Shown piece after piece: positions 33,782-44,544 of a stretch of 64,000 nt of DNA. A model generated the notes under the pieces. It was given only the letters and a program-made list of their open reading frames with translations, made no database searches and was not told the DNA's origin. Origin of the DNA: Pantoea sp. AS-PWVM4 (lineage in GTDB: Bacteria; Pseudomonadota; Gammaproteobacteria; Enterobacterales; Enterobacteriaceae); NCBI RefSeq assembly GCF_000468095.1, contig NZ_ASZC01000014.1, forward strand, positions 152,985-216,984. Reading direction: 5' to 3'. Position 1 is the stretch's first letter. The number at the start of each line of letters is the position of its first letter. The position numbers and the translations under genes are program-made.

Positions 33782-34735
33782 TTACAGCAGTTCAGCGATC
33801 ATCTTCTCAAGTTTGCCCTGGTCGATGGCAAAGTTGCGGATGCCTTCCGCCAGTTTGGTGACGGCCATCGGGTCCTGGTTGTGCTGCCACAGGAACTCGG
33901 CTTCGGTCATTTTCGCCGGACGCGCTTTCACTTCGCCGCTGTAGCTCAGTTTACGCTCAACAGCGCCTTCGCTCTCAGCCAGCTCTTTCAGCAGGTTCGG
34001 GGAGATGGTCAGACGGTCGCAACCGGCCAGCTCGATGATTTCACCGACGTTACGGAAGCTGGCACCCATTACCACGGTTTCGTAACCGTGTTGCTTGTAA
34101 TAGTTGTAGATCTCAGAAACAGAAACCACGCCCGGATCTTCGTGCGCAGCGTACTCTTTCTTGTCGGTGTTCGCTTTGTACCAGTCGAGGATACGACCTA
34201 CGAACGGAGAGATCAGGAACACGCCCGCTTCAGCACAAGCACGCGCCTGCGCGAAGGAGAACAGCAGGGTCAGGTTACAGTTGATACCTTCTTTTTCCAG
34301 CTGCTCAGCGGCACGGATACCCTGCCAGGTTGAAGCCAGTTTGATCAGGATGCGATCGTTGCTGATACCTGCATCGTTGTACAGTTTGATCAGGCTACGT
34401 GCTTTGGCGATGCTTGCTTCGGTGTCATAAGACAGACGCGCATCGACTTCAGTCGAGATACGACCCGGGATCAGTTTGAGAATTTCCAGACCAATGTTGA
34501 CGGCCAGCTTGTCAGAAACCAGCTGTAACTGCTCTTCTTTGTTGCTGCTCTGCTGACGTGCCCAGCTAATGGCTTCGTCAATCAGTTTACGGTATTCAGG
34601 AATTTGAGCGGCATTGAGGATCAAAGAAGGGTTGGTGGTGGCATCTTGCGGTTGATACAGCTTCATTGCCGCGATATCACCGGTGTCGGCGACCACAGTA
34701 GTCAGCTGACGCAAGGAAGTAAGTTTGTCCGTCAT
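33782..34735 (-). CDS. talB: Transaldolase TalB
   Basis: Transfers a dihydroxyacetone unit in the non-oxidative pentose phosphate pathway. 317 residues when started at [15 protein letters not shown] (E. coli length); the frame upstream is not conserved. The Schiff-base lysine is in [13 protein letters not shown] (about residue 132), and [10 protein letters not shown] is the N-terminal class signature. Class I, TalB-like. It is divergent from yaaA. Confidence 0.97.
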   Translation of the reverse strand: MTDKLTSLRQLTTVVADTGDIAAMKLYQPQDATTNPSLILNAAQIPEYRKLIDEAISWARQQSSNKEEQLQLVSDKLAVNIGLEILKLIPGRISTEVDARLSYDTEASIAKARSLIKLYNDAGISNDRILIKLASTWQGIRAAEQLEKEGINCNLTLLFSFAQARACAEAGVFLISPFVGRILDWYKANTDKKEYAAHEDPGVVSVSEIYNYYKQHGYETVVMGASFRNVGEIIELAGCDRLTISPNLLKELAESEGAVERKLSYSGEVKARPAKMTEAEFLWQHNQDPMAVTKLAEGIRNFAIDQGKLEKMIAELL

Positions 34736-34948
34736 GGTTCTCTTTTCTCTTAGGTTGACTGTCAGGGTGAAAAAGGCTGTTGCGATAATATCACGCGGTA
34801 ACCACGGTGCAAGGTCGCGGCGTGCCCTTTCCGATAGCACGGACAAATGGGAACGATTTGCCGATCCGTCACGCTTTTTTGCTACACTCGCCGAACAAAT
34901 TTTCCGTTAATACCCTGATAAACCTGCGGGTCAACCGAGGACGAAACA

Positions 34949-35725
34949 ATGTTGATGGTCATCTCGCCAGCCAAGACGCTGGATTATGAAAGCCCGCTTG
35001 CGACGCAAACCTTCACTCAACCGGCGTTGTTAGAAAAGTCACAACAGCTGATTGATGTCGCCCGTGATCTGTCACCGGCGCAAATCGCCTCGCTGATGGG
35101 CATCAGCGACAAACTGGCCCATCTGAACGCAGAACGTTTTAACGAATGGCAGCCCCCCTTCACGCTGGAGAATGCGCGTCAGGCGATTCTGGCGTTCAAA
35201 GGGGATGTCTACACCGGTTTGCAGGCGGAAACCTTTAGCGAAAAAGATTTTGCTTTCGCCCAGCAGCATCTGCGTATGCTGTCGGGTTTGTATGGTTTGC
35301 TGCGCCCGCTCGACTTAATGCAGCCCTACCGGCTGGAAATGGGGATCAAACTGACGAACCCGGCGGCGAAAGATCTCTATGGTTTCTGGGGTGATTTGCT
35401 GACGGAAAAACTGAATGCTGCGCTGGCGGAACAAGGCGATGACGTGTTGATTAACCTGGCGTCAGATGAATATTTCAAAGCTATCAAGCCGAAAAAACTG
35501 GCCGGGCGACTGATTAAGCCGGTGTTCCTGGATGAGAAGAACGGCAAGTTTAAAGTGATCAGCTTCTACGCCAAGAAAGCGCGTGGCCTGATGAGCCGTT
35601 ATGTGATTCAGCACCGCCTGACCAAACCGGAGCAATTGAAGAAATTCGATGTGGATGGTTATTTCTTTGCTGCGGCTGAAAGCAGCGAAAACGAACTGGT
35701 GTTTAAACGCCACGAGCAGCAATAA
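34949..35725 (+). CDS. yaaA: Peroxide stress protein YaaA
   Basis: DUF328/UPF0246 protein induced by OxyR in E. coli that limits free iron during H2O2 stress; a DNA-binding role has been proposed. 258 residues, as in E. coli. The hallmark N-terminus [16 protein letters not shown] and the internal [21 protein letters not shown] and [16 protein letters not shown] are clear. It converges with thrC. Confidence 0.95.
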   Translation: MLMVISPAKTLDYESPLATQTFTQPALLEKSQQLIDVARDLSPAQIASLMGISDKLAHLNAERFNEWQPPFTLENARQAILAFKGDVYTGLQAETFSEKDFAFAQQHLRMLSGLYGLLRPLDLMQPYRLEMGIKLTNPAAKDLYGFWGDLLTEKLNAALAEQGDDVLINLASDEYFKAIKPKKLAGRLIKPVFLDEKNGKFKVISFYAKKARGLMSRYVIQHRLTKPEQLKKFDVDGYFFAAAESSENELVFKRHEQQ

Positions 35726-35728
35726 CCC

Positions 35729-35788
35729 GTAACGGCGCGATTTTTTCCGACACCGTGCACGTAATTGCGCGATAAATAGCGCCGCTAC
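35729..35788. repeat. REP-like inverted pair, degenerate copy
   Basis: GTAACGGCGCGATTTTTTCC at left and GCGCGATAAATAGCGCCGCTAC at right (partial) keep the order of the family but with several changes in each arm. It lies between the convergent genes yaaA and thrC. The decay suggests an older insertion than the other copies. Confidence 0.75.
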
Positions 35789-35796
35789 GACAGATA

Positions 35797-35828
35797 AAAA
35801 AATGGCTGGCAAATGCCAGCCATTTTTC
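35797..35828. terminator. Bidirectional terminator between yaaA and thrC
   Basis: Stem aatggctggc/gccagccatt with loop aaat; it is flanked by A-runs on the left and T-runs on the right, so it can end transcripts from both sides. Confidence 0.85.
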
Positions 35829-35829
35829 A

Positions 35830-37116
35830 TTATTTCGTCAGCAAGAACGCGCGGAGCGCGGCGAAATCTGCTTTCAAATTATGCGACAGCAGCGGCAGGT
35901 CGGCACGCTCAGCCAGTGCTTCCGGCAGCGGCAGCGTCTGCTCCAGAATCGCTTCCACGCTCTCCTTGAACTTCGCCGGATGCGCAGTGCCAAGGAACAG
36001 GCCGTACTCACCTTCCTGCAACTGATCGCGCAGCAGACGATAAGCAATCGCCGCATGCGGTTCAGACAGATAACCGATTTCTGCCAGCTCACGCATGGTC
36101 GCTTTGGTGGTTTCGTCGCTCACCGCACCATAGGCCAGATCGCCCAGACGCCAGGTTTTGCGGCGGAACAACTCTTCCACGCGCGGCCAGTTGTTCGGCT
36201 GGCTCACATCCATGGCGTTGGACAGCGTGGCAACGGTGGCATGCGGCGTCCATTCGCCATTGGCGAGGAAGCGCGGCACGGTATCGTTGGCGTTGGTGGC
36301 AGCGATAAAGCGTTTGATCGGCAGACCGAGTGATTTCGCCAGCAGGCCTGCGGTCAGGTCACCAAAGTTACCGCTTGGCACCGACACCACCAGCTGATTG
36401 CGTTTTTCCTGCGGCAGTTGCGCCACAGCTTCAAAGTAGTAGCAAATCTGCGCCAGCAGACGGCTGATGTTGATGGAGTTGGCTGAGTTCAGGCCGATCG
36501 CCTTTTTCAGTTCTTCATCATCAAAGGCTTGTTTCACCAGCGCCTGGCAGGCATCGAAATCGCCGTCGATGGCGATGGTTTCGATGTTCCCCCCCAGGGT
36601 GCAGAACAATTTTTCCTGCAACGGGCTGATTTTGCCCTGCGGATAGAGGATCACCACGCGCACGTTTTCCATGCCGTAAAACGCATGGGCTACTGCTGCG
36701 CCGGTATCGCCAGACGTGGCGGTCAGAATGGTGATTTTTTCATCGGCACCGCTGACATACGAAAGCATCTGCGCCATAAAACGGCCGCCGAAGTCTTTGA
36801 ACGCCAGCGTCGGGCCATGAAACAGTTCGAGGCAGGCGACATCGTCGCTCACTTTTGCCACCGGGGCCGGGAACGCAAACGCGTTTTTCACGCGCTCAGC
36901 CAACTGATGTGCGGCAATTTCGTCACCGATGTAAGCCGAGAGGATTTTGCTGCTGCGGGTAACAAAATCCATCTCCAGCATCGCATCGATGTCGGTCAGT
37001 TCAAATTCCGGCAGTTCGAGCGGAAAAAACAGCCCCTGCTGCGAGCCAAGGCCCTGCTTCACGGCCTGAGCGAAGCTCACCTGCTCGTTATGATCCTTAA
37101 GGTTGTAGAGTTTCAT
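35830..37116 (-). CDS. thrC: Threonine synthase ThrC
   Basis: PLP enzyme converting O-phosphohomoserine to threonine. 428 residues as in E. coli. The PLP lysine is in PTLAFKDFGGRFMA (about residue 107), with the phosphate-binding loop around TSGDTGAAVAH. It is last in the thrLABC operon, three bases after thrB, and ends at a strong terminator. Confidence 0.97.
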   Translation of the reverse strand: MKLYNLKDHNEQVSFAQAVKQGLGSQQGLFFPLELPEFELTDIDAMLEMDFVTRSSKILSAYIGDEIAAHQLAERVKNAFAFPAPVAKVSDDVACLELFHGPTLAFKDFGGRFMAQMLSYVSGADEKITILTATSGDTGAAVAHAFYGMENVRVVILYPQGKISPLQEKLFCTLGGNIETIAIDGDFDACQALVKQAFDDEELKKAIGLNSANSINISRLLAQICYYFEAVAQLPQEKRNQLVVSVPSGNFGDLTAGLLAKSLGLPIKRFIAATNANDTVPRFLANGEWTPHATVATLSNAMDVSQPNNWPRVEELFRRKTWRLGDLAYGAVSDETTKATMRELAEIGYLSEPHAAIAYRLLRDQLQEGEYGLFLGTAHPAKFKESVEAILEQTLPLPEALAERADLPLLSHNLKADFAALRAFLLTK

Positions 37117-37119
37117 GCG

Positions 37120-38049
37120 TTATCCCAATTTACGTGCGCCAGCCGTATCAAGACGGCAGATATGGACGAAACCTTCTTCATTTTGCAGATAGTGCTGGCT
37201 CAGCCAGTCTGCCATCCGCTGTGCCGTTGCCATCTCGTTGCAAACGGCGAAAAGTGTCGGGCCGGAACCCGAAATACCGCAGGCCAGCGCGCCAATATCG
37301 GCTGCTGCCTGGCGTGCTTCCGCAAAGCCCGGCAGCAGTTTGGTGCGATACGGCTCCGCCACCACATCCTGCATCAGCTTCGCGGCCAGTTCTGGCTGCT
37401 GAGTATGACAGGCATGGATGAAACCGCCCAGTAAACGACCGTGTTTGATGATGTCCTGTTTACGATACTGCGCCGGAAGAATCGCACGCGCTTCAGCGGT
37501 GGAGACTTTGATGCCCGGATAGGCCATCACCCACAGCCACTCGTCAAACGACGGCACTGACTGGCTGATAATGCCGTTCTCTTCAATCATCAACTGCACG
37601 CCGCCAAGGAAGCACGGCGCAACGTTGTCGTAATGCACGCTACCGGAGATACGTCCTTCCAGCTCGCCCATCAACGCCAGCAGTTCGGTGTCATTCAACG
37701 GCTTGCCGCAAAATTCGTTCATCGCCATCAGGCCAGCCACCACCGAGCAGGCACTGGAGCCAAGACCCGAGCCGATCGGCATGTTTTTTTCCAGCGTCAT
37801 CGCCACCGGCACTTCTTTACCAATCGCTTCACAAAAACGCTGCCAGCACTGATAAACAATGTTTTCCTGTGGATTGTCCGGCAGTTTGCTGACGAAGCGC
37901 CCTTTGTTTACCAGGCTAAAGCGGTCGGCCGCCTCGACCGACACACAATCACCCAGCAGGGTGCCATCCACCGGCGAAACCGCCGCGCCAAGCACATCAA
38001 AGCCGACGCTGACGTTACCTATCGAGGCCGGTGCATAAATTTTTACCAT
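37120..38049 (-). CDS. thrB: Homoserine kinase ThrB
   Basis: GHMP-family kinase phosphorylating homoserine. 309 residues when started at [18 protein letters not shown], two bases after the thrA stop; an alternative start seven codons upstream would overlap thrA. ATP-binding motif [17 protein letters not shown] and the C-terminal [10 protein letters not shown] are present. Compared with E. coli (PASSANMSVGFD) the N-terminal motif reads [12 protein letters not shown]. Confidence 0.96.
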   Translation of the reverse strand: MVKIYAPASIGNVSVGFDVLGAAVSPVDGTLLGDCVSVEAADRFSLVNKGRFVSKLPDNPQENIVYQCWQRFCEAIGKEVPVAMTLEKNMPIGSGLGSSACSVVAGLMAMNEFCGKPLNDTELLALMGELEGRISGSVHYDNVAPCFLGGVQLMIEENGIISQSVPSFDEWLWVMAYPGIKVSTAEARAILPAQYRKQDIIKHGRLLGGFIHACHTQQPELAAKLMQDVVAEPYRTKLLPGFAEARQAAADIGALACGISGSGPTLFAVCNEMATAQRMADWLSQHYLQNEEGFVHICRLDTAGARKLG

Positions 38050-38051
38050 CA

Positions 38052-40514
38052 TCAAACTCCCAACTTCCACGACAGCGTGCGCAGCAGATCGGCAAACACA
38101 CCGGCTGCGGTCACATCATTCCCGGCACCGTATCCACGCAGAACCAGCGGGATCGGCTGATAATAACGGCTATAGAACGCCAGGGCGTTTTCGCCATTTT
38201 TGACTTTAAACAGCGGATCGTTACTGTCCACTGCATCAATTTTCACTTTGCAGGCACCCCCCTCTTCGATGGCACCGACGAAGCGTAACACTTTACCTTC
38301 ATCACGCGCTTTGGCAACGCGCGCCGCAAAGGCGTTGTCCAGTTCCGGCAAACGCTGCATGAATTGCTCAACGTCAGCAATCTCCGTCAGGCTGGCAGGC
38401 AGCAGCGGTTCGATCTCGATATCGCTCAGCTCCAGTTGATGTCCCGCTTCACGCGCCAGAATCAGCAGCTTACGCGCCACATCGGTGCCCGACAGGTCAT
38501 CACGCGGGTCCGGTTCGGTGAAGCCCATGTCACGCGCCATTTTGGTCGCTTCAGACAGGGAAACGCCCTCATCCAGCTTGCCGAAAATAAACGACAGCGA
38601 GCCGGAAAGAATACCGGAGAATTTGATCAGCTCATCACCGGCATTCAGCAGATTTTGCAGGTTCTCGATCACCGGCAAACCTGCACCCACGTTGGTGTCA
38701 TACAGGAACTTACGGCGCGATTTCTCCGCTGCCGCACGCATCTGCTGGTAATAATTCCATGAAGAGGTGTTGGCCTTTTTGTTCGGCGTCACGACATGGA
38801 AACCATCCGCGAGGAAATCCGCGTACTGATCGGCCACCGCCTGGCTCGAAGTACAATCGACAATCACCGGGTTCAGCAGGTGATACTCTTTCACCAGACG
38901 GATCAGACGACCAAGATTGAACGGTTCTTTGGCTTCCGCCAGCGCCCCTTTCCAGTTACTGAGATCGATGCCGTGCACGTTGGTCAGCAACGCGCGCGAG
39001 TTAGCGATGCCACACACCCGCAAATCGATATGCTTTTGCTTCAGCCACGCCTGCTGACGATGCAGCTGCTCCAGCAACGCCGCGCCGACGCCACCGACAC
39101 CGACCACGAACACTTCAATCACCTGATCGGTGGCAAACAGCATCTGGTGCACTACACGCACGCCAGTAGTGACTTCATCGTTGCTCACCACGGCAGAGAT
39201 GGAACGCTCCGAGGAACCCTGGGCAATGGCCACTATATTGATATTGGCTCGCGCCAGCGCGGAGAAGAACTTGGCAGAGATGCCACGCAGGGTGCGCATG
39301 CCGTCACCGACCACCGAGATAATCGCCAGTTGCTCAACCACTTCCAGCGGGTCCAGCAAGCCGTCTTTCAATTCGAGGTAGAATTCATCTTCCAGCACGC
39401 GGCGCGCGCGCGCCAGCTCGTTCTGCGGCACGCAGAAGCTGATGCTGTACTCGGAAGAGGATTGGGTAATCAACACCACCGAGATACCGGTGCGCGACAT
39501 CGCAGCAAACACGCGTGCCGCCATGCCAACCATGCCTTTCATCCCCGGTCCGGAGACGTTAAACATCGCCATGTTGTTGAGGTTAGTGATGCCTTTAACC
39601 GGGTTTTCATCATGCTCACCTTCGCCACCAATTAAGGTGCCGGGTGCTTGCGGGTTAGCGGTGTTTTTAATCAGGCAGGGAATCTGGAACTGGGCAATCG
39701 GGGCGATGGTGCGGGGGTGCAGCACTTTGGCACCAAAGTACGACAGCTCCATTGCTTCCTGATAGGACATGGACTTCAGCAGGCGCGCATCCGGCACCTG
39801 ACGCGGGTCACAGGTATAGACGCCATCGACGTCAGTCCAGATTTCACAACAGTCAGCACGCAGACAAGCCGCCAGTACCGCTGCCGAATAGTCAGAACCG
39901 TTACGGCCCAGCACCACCAGTTCGCCACGCTCGTTTCCGGCAGTGAAACCGGCCATCAGGATCATATGATCGGCAGGGATCTGGCTGGCGGCGATACGGC
40001 GGGTGGATTCATTGATATCCACGGTAGATTCAAGGTAGTGACCAACGGCCAGCAGTTTTTCCACCGGATCGATGACCGTCACTTTGTAGCCGCGCGCCTG
40101 GAGCAGCGCTTCCATAATGGCGATGGACAGCTTCTCACCCCGGCAGATGATGGCAGCATTGACCGCATCCGGGCACTGTCCCAGCAGGCTGATGCCATGC
40201 AGCACCTGCTTCAGTTGGGCAAATTCGAGGTCAACGCGAGTCTTCAATCCATCATAATCGAAGCCCGGCTGTGCATCGGCCAACCCCTGCAACAGCTCGG
40301 CAAAAATACGTTCGGCATCGCTGATATTCGGCAACGCATCCTGCCCGCTAATGGTTTTCTCAATCATCGCCACCAGATGATTGGTAATTTTCGCTGGCGC
40401 AGAGAGTACGGTTGCAACCTGTCCCTGTTGCGCATTGCTTTCCAGAATGTCTGCCACGCGGAGAAAACGTTCCGCATTGGCTACCGAGGTCCCGCCGAAT
40501 TTCAGCACTCGCAT
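38052..40514 (-). CDS. thrA: Bifunctional aspartokinase I / homoserine dehydrogenase I ThrA
   Basis: Catalyses the first and third steps of threonine synthesis and is feedback-inhibited by threonine. 820 residues, the E. coli length. Aspartokinase domain with [15 protein letters not shown]; two ACT-like regulatory segments; homoserine dehydrogenase from about residue 465 with [17 protein letters not shown] (NAD(P) loop) and [18 protein letters not shown]. First structural gene of the operon, 83 bases after the leader peptide stop and just past the attenuator. Confidence 0.97.
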   Translation of the reverse strand: MRVLKFGGTSVANAERFLRVADILESNAQQGQVATVLSAPAKITNHLVAMIEKTISGQDALPNISDAERIFAELLQGLADAQPGFDYDGLKTRVDLEFAQLKQVLHGISLLGQCPDAVNAAIICRGEKLSIAIMEALLQARGYKVTVIDPVEKLLAVGHYLESTVDINESTRRIAASQIPADHMILMAGFTAGNERGELVVLGRNGSDYSAAVLAACLRADCCEIWTDVDGVYTCDPRQVPDARLLKSMSYQEAMELSYFGAKVLHPRTIAPIAQFQIPCLIKNTANPQAPGTLIGGEGEHDENPVKGITNLNNMAMFNVSGPGMKGMVGMAARVFAAMSRTGISVVLITQSSSEYSISFCVPQNELARARRVLEDEFYLELKDGLLDPLEVVEQLAIISVVGDGMRTLRGISAKFFSALARANINIVAIAQGSSERSISAVVSNDEVTTGVRVVHQMLFATDQVIEVFVVGVGGVGAALLEQLHRQQAWLKQKHIDLRVCGIANSRALLTNVHGIDLSNWKGALAEAKEPFNLGRLIRLVKEYHLLNPVIVDCTSSQAVADQYADFLADGFHVVTPNKKANTSSWNYYQQMRAAAEKSRRKFLYDTNVGAGLPVIENLQNLLNAGDELIKFSGILSGSLSFIFGKLDEGVSLSEATKMARDMGFTEPDPRDDLSGTDVARKLLILAREAGHQLELSDIEIEPLLPASLTEIADVEQFMQRLPELDNAFAARVAKARDEGKVLRFVGAIEEGGACKVKIDAVDSNDPLFKVKNGENALAFYSRYYQPIPLVLRGYGAGNDVTAAGVFADLLRTLSWKLGV

Positions 40515-40541
40515 GGTTAAAGCTCTCCTGAATTTATGCCG

Positions 40542-40573
40542 AAAAAAAAGCCCGCACTGGTTAGGTGCGGGCT
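40542..40573 (-). terminator. thr operon attenuator
   Basis: Stem agcccgcac/gtgcgggct with loop tggttag and eight T on the minus strand, between thrL and thrA. The sequence GGTGCGGGC inside the end of thrL can pair with the GCCCGCACC arm, giving the competing antiterminator. Ribosome stalling at Thr/Ile codons would favour the latter. Confidence 0.92.
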
Positions 40574-40597
40574 TCTTTTTTGTTTTTCCTGTATGCG

Positions 40598-40669
40598 TCA
40601 GCCCGCACCGTTACCTGTGGTAATGGTGGTGGTAATAATAATGGTGGTGTTCAGGCTGTTTGTACGCAT
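40598..40669 (-). CDS. thrL: thr operon leader peptide ThrL
   Basis: Leader peptide of 23 residues, too short for usual gene calls. It starts MRTNSLN, then has a core of eight threonine and four isoleucine codons, and ends TTGNGAG before TGA. Its end, including NGAG, matches E. coli ThrL (21 residues, also eight Thr and four Ile), while the N-terminal part is different and two residues longer. It senses charged tRNA-Thr and tRNA-Ile supply to control the attenuator downstream. Confidence 0.93.
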   Translation of the reverse strand: MRTNSLNTTIIITTTITTGNGAG

Positions 40670-40712
40670 TGAGATTTTTTTCTGTCTGTCTTGATTGTCC
40701 GTCTGCCTTCCA

Positions 40713-40741
40713 GAATTAAAGCAAAGCGCACGTTAAGTCAA
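40713..40741 (-). promoter_or_regulatory. thrLABC promoter
   Basis: On the minus strand TTGACT, a 17-base spacer and TAATTC, ending 44 bases before the thrL ATG. The TTGACTTA start resembles the E. coli thr promoter. Confidence 0.7.
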
Positions 40742-40854
40742 CGAATTTGTCCTAAGGCGGATTTTTCGCCACTACGCAGTGCTGCGCTTTGCCCGGAAAA
40801 TGCCATCGGGATCGTTCAGCAAATAGCCACAACTCCCGATCTGTCACTGCAAAG

Positions 40855-41559
40855 TCAGGATTTACCCGAGTTATTATCTATAAGTTTTTTTTCTACGTCG
40901 TGCAGCAGACGGTGCAGCATGGCGCTGTCACGTTGTTCCAGCAAACCGATACGTTGATCGATCCAGTCCACCATCTTGGCATCGTCGTCCACTGCCAGAC
41001 GAACCAACAATTGCTGGAAACGCACCCGCAACGCCTGCAACTGCTGCGCATCCGCCATCGCCGCCGGCTGGGCCGCCACCTGATTAAGCGCAGAGAGTTG
41101 GTAGCAATACACCATCACTGCCTGCCCGAGATTGAGCGAGGGATAGTCGTTTGCCATCGGAATGCCGGTGAGCAGGTCCACCTGTTCCAGCTCCTCATTG
41201 GTCAATCCGCTATCCTCGCGGCCAAACACCAACGCTATCCGGCTCAGCCACTGGCGTTTCTCCTGCAAAATGGTTTCCACTTGTGCGGGTGTGGCGTAGT
41301 AACGGAACTTCGCCCGGCTGCGCGCCGTGGTCGCGACCGAGAAGTCCACGTCCTGAAGTGCGTCACTAAGCGTGTCATAAGTTTTTACGCTATCAAGGAT
41401 TTCGCCTGCGCCGTGCGCCACGCGTCGGGCCGCCGGATCCTGCCAGGCATCGCTGGCGACAATACGCAACTCGCTAAAACCCATGGTTTTCATGGCACGG
41501 GCGGCGGCACCGATATTTTCTGGTCGGGCGGGAGAGACAAGAATGAGGGGGAAATGCAT
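40855..41559 (-). CDS. yjtD: SpoU/TrmH-family tRNA/rRNA methyltransferase YjtD (LasT)
   Basis: Predicted SAM-dependent 2'-O-ribose methyltransferase of the SPOUT superfamily; the target RNA is not established. 234 residues (228 in E. coli). Family motifs: VSPARPENIGAAARAMKTMG (N-terminal), ALVFGREDSGLTNEEL and DYPSLNLGQAVMVYCYQL, which forms the trefoil-knot SAM site. Its place between thr and arcA matches E. coli. TrmJ is the nearest characterised relative. Confidence 0.9.
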   Translation of the reverse strand: MHFPLILVSPARPENIGAAARAMKTMGFSELRIVASDAWQDPAARRVAHGAGEILDSVKTYDTLSDALQDVDFSVATTARSRAKFRYYATPAQVETILQEKRQWLSRIALVFGREDSGLTNEELEQVDLLTGIPMANDYPSLNLGQAVMVYCYQLSALNQVAAQPAAMADAQQLQALRVRFQQLLVRLAVDDDAKMVDWIDQRIGLLEQRDSAMLHRLLHDVEKKLIDNNSGKS

Positions 41560-42168
41560 GATTTTTCCATCGAACTGTTAACAACTCAGCGTATGTTGGC
41601 ATGCACACCGGAAAATACCAACCATGCGGATATAAGAAAATAAGATGTTAAGGATGTTAAAACGGAATAAAATCGCGAGGTAGCATAAATTAACGTATTA
41701 AAGCTAAATTTCCGTACCATTTTATTATAAAAGCATTAGATATCATCTTATTGAAATATAATTTCCGGCAAGTTTTTGTTTTGCTATTATGCAGCCGGAA
41801 TGTAGCAAAAATGCTGCTTTTTGTGAGCTAAGCTGGCATTCCTGGAGAAGTTTTTCATAAAAGTGTTAACGTGCTACACTTGCATTTGATATAAGTCAAC
41901 GAAGCGTTGTTTTTATGCTTATCGGTTGTTGTTGGTGCTGTTAGGTTGCTGTTAATACGGTTAGGATAAGCGCCAGTCCGATACCCACGGGGCACGCAAA
42001 TATTCATCCTGACTGGCTGAGCTAACACTGAAGTTGACGTAGATGGATGGTGTATTCCGAAGATTATTTCGTACACCGGTTGCGAACGGCATGCTGTTAC
42101 GATTAACAGTAAGTGCAACCGCCGTACGCCCTGTTTTCGATTTGTTGGCAAATTTTAGGTAGCGAAAC
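41560..42168. promoter_or_regulatory. arcA upstream region with a candidate FNR site
   Basis: 609 bases without a credible gene; I looked for the small yjjY gene found here in E. coli and did not see it. The sequence is strongly A+T-rich up to about 41900. A candidate FNR box TTGAT-ATAA-GTCAA (41886-41899) matches the consensus TTGAT-N4-ATCAA at nine of ten positions; FNR activation of arcA is known in E. coli. The long leader fits the multiple arcA promoters described there. Confidence 0.6.
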
Positions 42169-42885
42169 ATGCAGACCCCGCACATTCTTATCGTTGAAGA
42201 CGAACTGGTCACGCGTAACACCCTCAAAAGCATCTTTGAGGCTGAAGGTTACATGGTCTATGAAGCCACCGACGGCGCCGAAATGCATCAGGTTCTGACG
42301 GAAAACGACGTCAATCTGGTGATTATGGACATCAACCTGCCGGGCAAAAACGGCTTGTTGCTGGCGCGTGAACTGCGTGAGCAGGCGAACGTAGCGCTGA
42401 TGTTCCTCACCGGCCGTGATAATGAAGTGGATAAAATCCTTGGTCTGGAAATTGGCGCGGATGATTACATCACCAAGCCATTTAATCCGCGTGAGCTGAC
42501 CATCCGTGCGCGTAACCTGTTGTCGCGTACCATGAATCTGGCGATGCCCAATGAGGAGCGTCGTCAGGTGGAAAGCTATCGTTTCAACGGTTGGGAGCTG
42601 GATATCAACAGCCGCTCACTGATCAGCCCGAACGGCGAGCAGTACAAGCTGCCGCGCAGTGAATTCCGCGCCATGCTGCACTTCTGCGAAAACCCAGGCA
42701 AAATTCAGACCCGTGCTGACCTGCTCAAAAAAATGACCGGTCGCGAGCTGAAGCCGCATGACCGCACCGTGGATGTCACCATCCGCCGTATCCGTAAGCA
42801 TTTCGAATCTACGCCGGATACCCCAGAAATCATCGCCACTATTCATGGCGAAGGTTATCGCTTCTGCGGTGAGTTGCAGGACTAA
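42169..42885 (+). CDS. arcA: Two-component response regulator ArcA
   Basis: OmpR-family regulator phosphorylated by ArcB under low oxygen; represses respiratory genes. 238 residues as in E. coli. Receiver domain with phospho-acceptor Asp54 in [12 protein letters not shown], acidic pair at residues 10-11 and Lys in [13 protein letters not shown]-terminal winged helix with [15 protein letters not shown]. Expression is probably under FNR through the upstream site. Confidence 0.97.
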   Translation: MQTPHILIVEDELVTRNTLKSIFEAEGYMVYEATDGAEMHQVLTENDVNLVIMDINLPGKNGLLLARELREQANVALMFLTGRDNEVDKILGLEIGADDYITKPFNPRELTIRARNLLSRTMNLAMPNEERRQVESYRFNGWELDINSRSLISPNGEQYKLPRSEFRAMLHFCENPGKIQTRADLLKKMTGRELKPHDRTVDVTIRRIRKHFESTPDTPEIIATIHGEGYRFCGELQD

Positions 42886-42903
42886 TCTGCACATATCTGT
42901 TCT

Positions 42904-42931
42904 GTAGCGGCGCGATTTATCGCGCCGCTAC
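42904..42931. repeat. Minimal REP-like hairpin
   Basis: GTAGCGGCGCGAT, TT, ATCGCGCCGCTAC: 13 + 2 + 13 bases, a perfect palindrome made by fusing the two arms with no spacer. It is the shortest member of the family in this window. It sits between the convergent genes arcA and creA. Confidence 0.88.
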
Positions 42932-42951
42932 GAATAGGTGCCAGCCTGTTG

Positions 42952-43425
42952 TTAATGCCAGGGCATAATCGGCACAGCGCTCAGCGCGTTTTTTGGCGAG
43001 CCTTCCACCACTTTATCTGAGTAAGCCAGGTAGACCAGCGCGTTGCGCTTTTGATCATAAAAGCGTACAACCTGTAGCTTCTTAAAAACCAGCGATGTGC
43101 GCTTCTGGAACACCACATCCCCCTGCGCTTTACCTTGCGCAATTTTATCGCTCAGCGTAACCGGCCCTACCTGCTGGCAGGAAATCGCCGCATCGGAAGT
43201 GTCCTCGGCCAGACCTAATCCGCCTTTGATCCCACCGGTTTTCGCCCGGCTGATATAACAGGTTACATTTTTTACATCGGGGTCATCAAAGGCTTCCACC
43301 ACGATCTTATGATCGGGGCCAAACATCTTGAAAACCGTGTCAACTGAGCCGATCTCCTCTGCCTGGAGGGATCCCGCGAAGGCATATGTTGCCAGGGTGA
43401 CTATAAGAAGGCGAGCTATTGTCAT
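42952..43425 (-). CDS. creA: CreA family periplasmic protein
   Basis: Conserved protein of unknown biochemical role. Start chosen at [17 protein letters not shown], which gives a normal signal peptide cut before AEEIGSVD and a total of 157 residues, the E. coli length; the frame extends 29 codons upstream. Conserved blocks: [20 protein letters not shown], and the paired cysteines in VTCYISRAK and AISCQQVG. The creBCD genes that follow creA in E. coli are not here; rob lies on the other side, divergent. Confidence 0.92.
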   Translation of the reverse strand: MTIARLLIVTLATYAFAGSLQAEEIGSVDTVFKMFGPDHKIVVEAFDDPDVKNVTCYISRAKTGGIKGGLGLAEDTSDAAISCQQVGPVTLSDKIAQGKAQGDVVFQKRTSLVFKKLQVVRFYDQKRNALVYLAYSDKVVEGSPKNALSAVPIMPWH

Positions 43426-43620
43426 GGAGTTACCATTGCAAACGGAATAGATGAGAATGTAATGTACTGGCAATCGATAACAGAACCAAACCAAATGGGT
43501 AACAACCCGCATTGATGTAGCACAGTCGACTTACAAAACCGCCCTCTCGCCTTTTTGCATTTCGTGCTATTATTCGACGACTTCATAAGTTGCGCCACCA
43601 GAGAGTTATGAGGATGTTTT

Positions 43621-44502
43621 ATGGACCAAGCCGGTATCATTCGCGATTTGCTTGTCTGGCTGGAGAGCCATCTGGATCAACCCCTTTCACTGGATAATGT
43701 CGCCCTGAAAGCGGGCTATTCCAAATGGCATCTGCAGCGCATGTTTAAGGACGTGACAGGCCACGCGATCGGCGCTTATATCCGCGCTCGCCGGCTGTCT
43801 AAGGCCGCGGTGGCGTTACGCCTCACCAGCCGCCCGATACTCGACATCGCCCTGCAATACCGTTTCGATTCCCAGCAGACCTTTACCCGTGCGTTTAAAA
43901 AGCAGTTCAATCAGACGCCCGCCTGGTATCGTCGTTCGTCAGACTGGAACTCCTTCGGTATCCGCCCGCCGATCCGTCTGGAAGATAACCACATGCCTGA
44001 GCCGCAGTTTGTCACGCTGCCGGAAACGGTGTTGGTGGGTCAAACCCAAAGCTACAGCTGCACGCTGGAGCAGATTTCCAGCTATCGCGACGAAATGCGC
44101 GTGCATTTCTGGAAACAGTTCCTGCTGGAAACCGATACCGTGCCACCGGTGCTGTATGGCTTGCATCAGGTACGCGCCAGCCATGAAAAGGATGACGAGC
44201 AGGAGATTCTCTACACCACCGCGGTGCCTGCCGATCAACTGGCAAAAAGCATGCAATCCAATCAGAGCGTGATTCTGGAAGCGGGTGATTATGTGCAGTT
44301 CACCTATAACGGACCGCGTACCGCGTTGCAGGAATTTATTCTGCTGCTGTACGGGACTTGCATGCCCACGCTGGGCCTGGTACGTCGTCAGGGGCAGGAT
44401 ATCGAACGTTTCTTCACCCACGGTGGCAAGAAGCGTAGCGAGCCACCTACCGAGATTCGCTGCGAGTATCTGATTCCGATACGTCCGGTGCAAGAACGCT
44501 AA
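43621..44502 (+). CDS. rob: AraC-family transcriptional activator Rob
   Basis: Right-origin-binding protein, a MarA/SoxS paralogue that activates multidrug, acid and solvent tolerance genes at marboxes. 293 residues (289 in E. coli). N-terminal two-HTH DNA-binding domain at 1-105 (VALKAGYSKWHLQRMFK and DIALQYRFDSQQTFTRAFKK, each shown in part); C-terminal GyrI-like ligand domain. It is followed by a terminator shared with gpmB. Confidence 0.95.
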   Translation: MDQAGIIRDLLVWLESHLDQPLSLDNVALKAGYSKWHLQRMFKDVTGHAIGAYIRARRLSKAAVALRLTSRPILDIALQYRFDSQQTFTRAFKKQFNQTPAWYRRSSDWNSFGIRPPIRLEDNHMPEPQFVTLPETVLVGQTQSYSCTLEQISSYRDEMRVHFWKQFLLETDTVPPVLYGLHQVRASHEKDDEQEILYTTAVPADQLAKSMQSNQSVILEAGDYVQFTYNGPRTALQEFILLLYGTCMPTLGLVRRQGQDIERFFTHGGKKRSEPPTEIRCEYLIPIRPVQER

Positions 44503-44506
44503 CAGC

Positions 44507-44533
44507 AAAATGCCGTCGTCATGACGGCATTTT
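44507..44533. terminator. Bidirectional terminator between rob and gpmB
   Basis: Perfect stem aaaatgccgtc/gacggcatttt with a five-base loop between convergent genes. Confidence 0.85.
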
Positions 44534-44544
44534 CATATTGCGCT

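Noticed and set aside
41855..42233. Small minus-strand open frames upstream of arcA
   Set aside because: No ribosome site and no similarity to YjjY or any known small protein; the region is better explained as promoter and leader.
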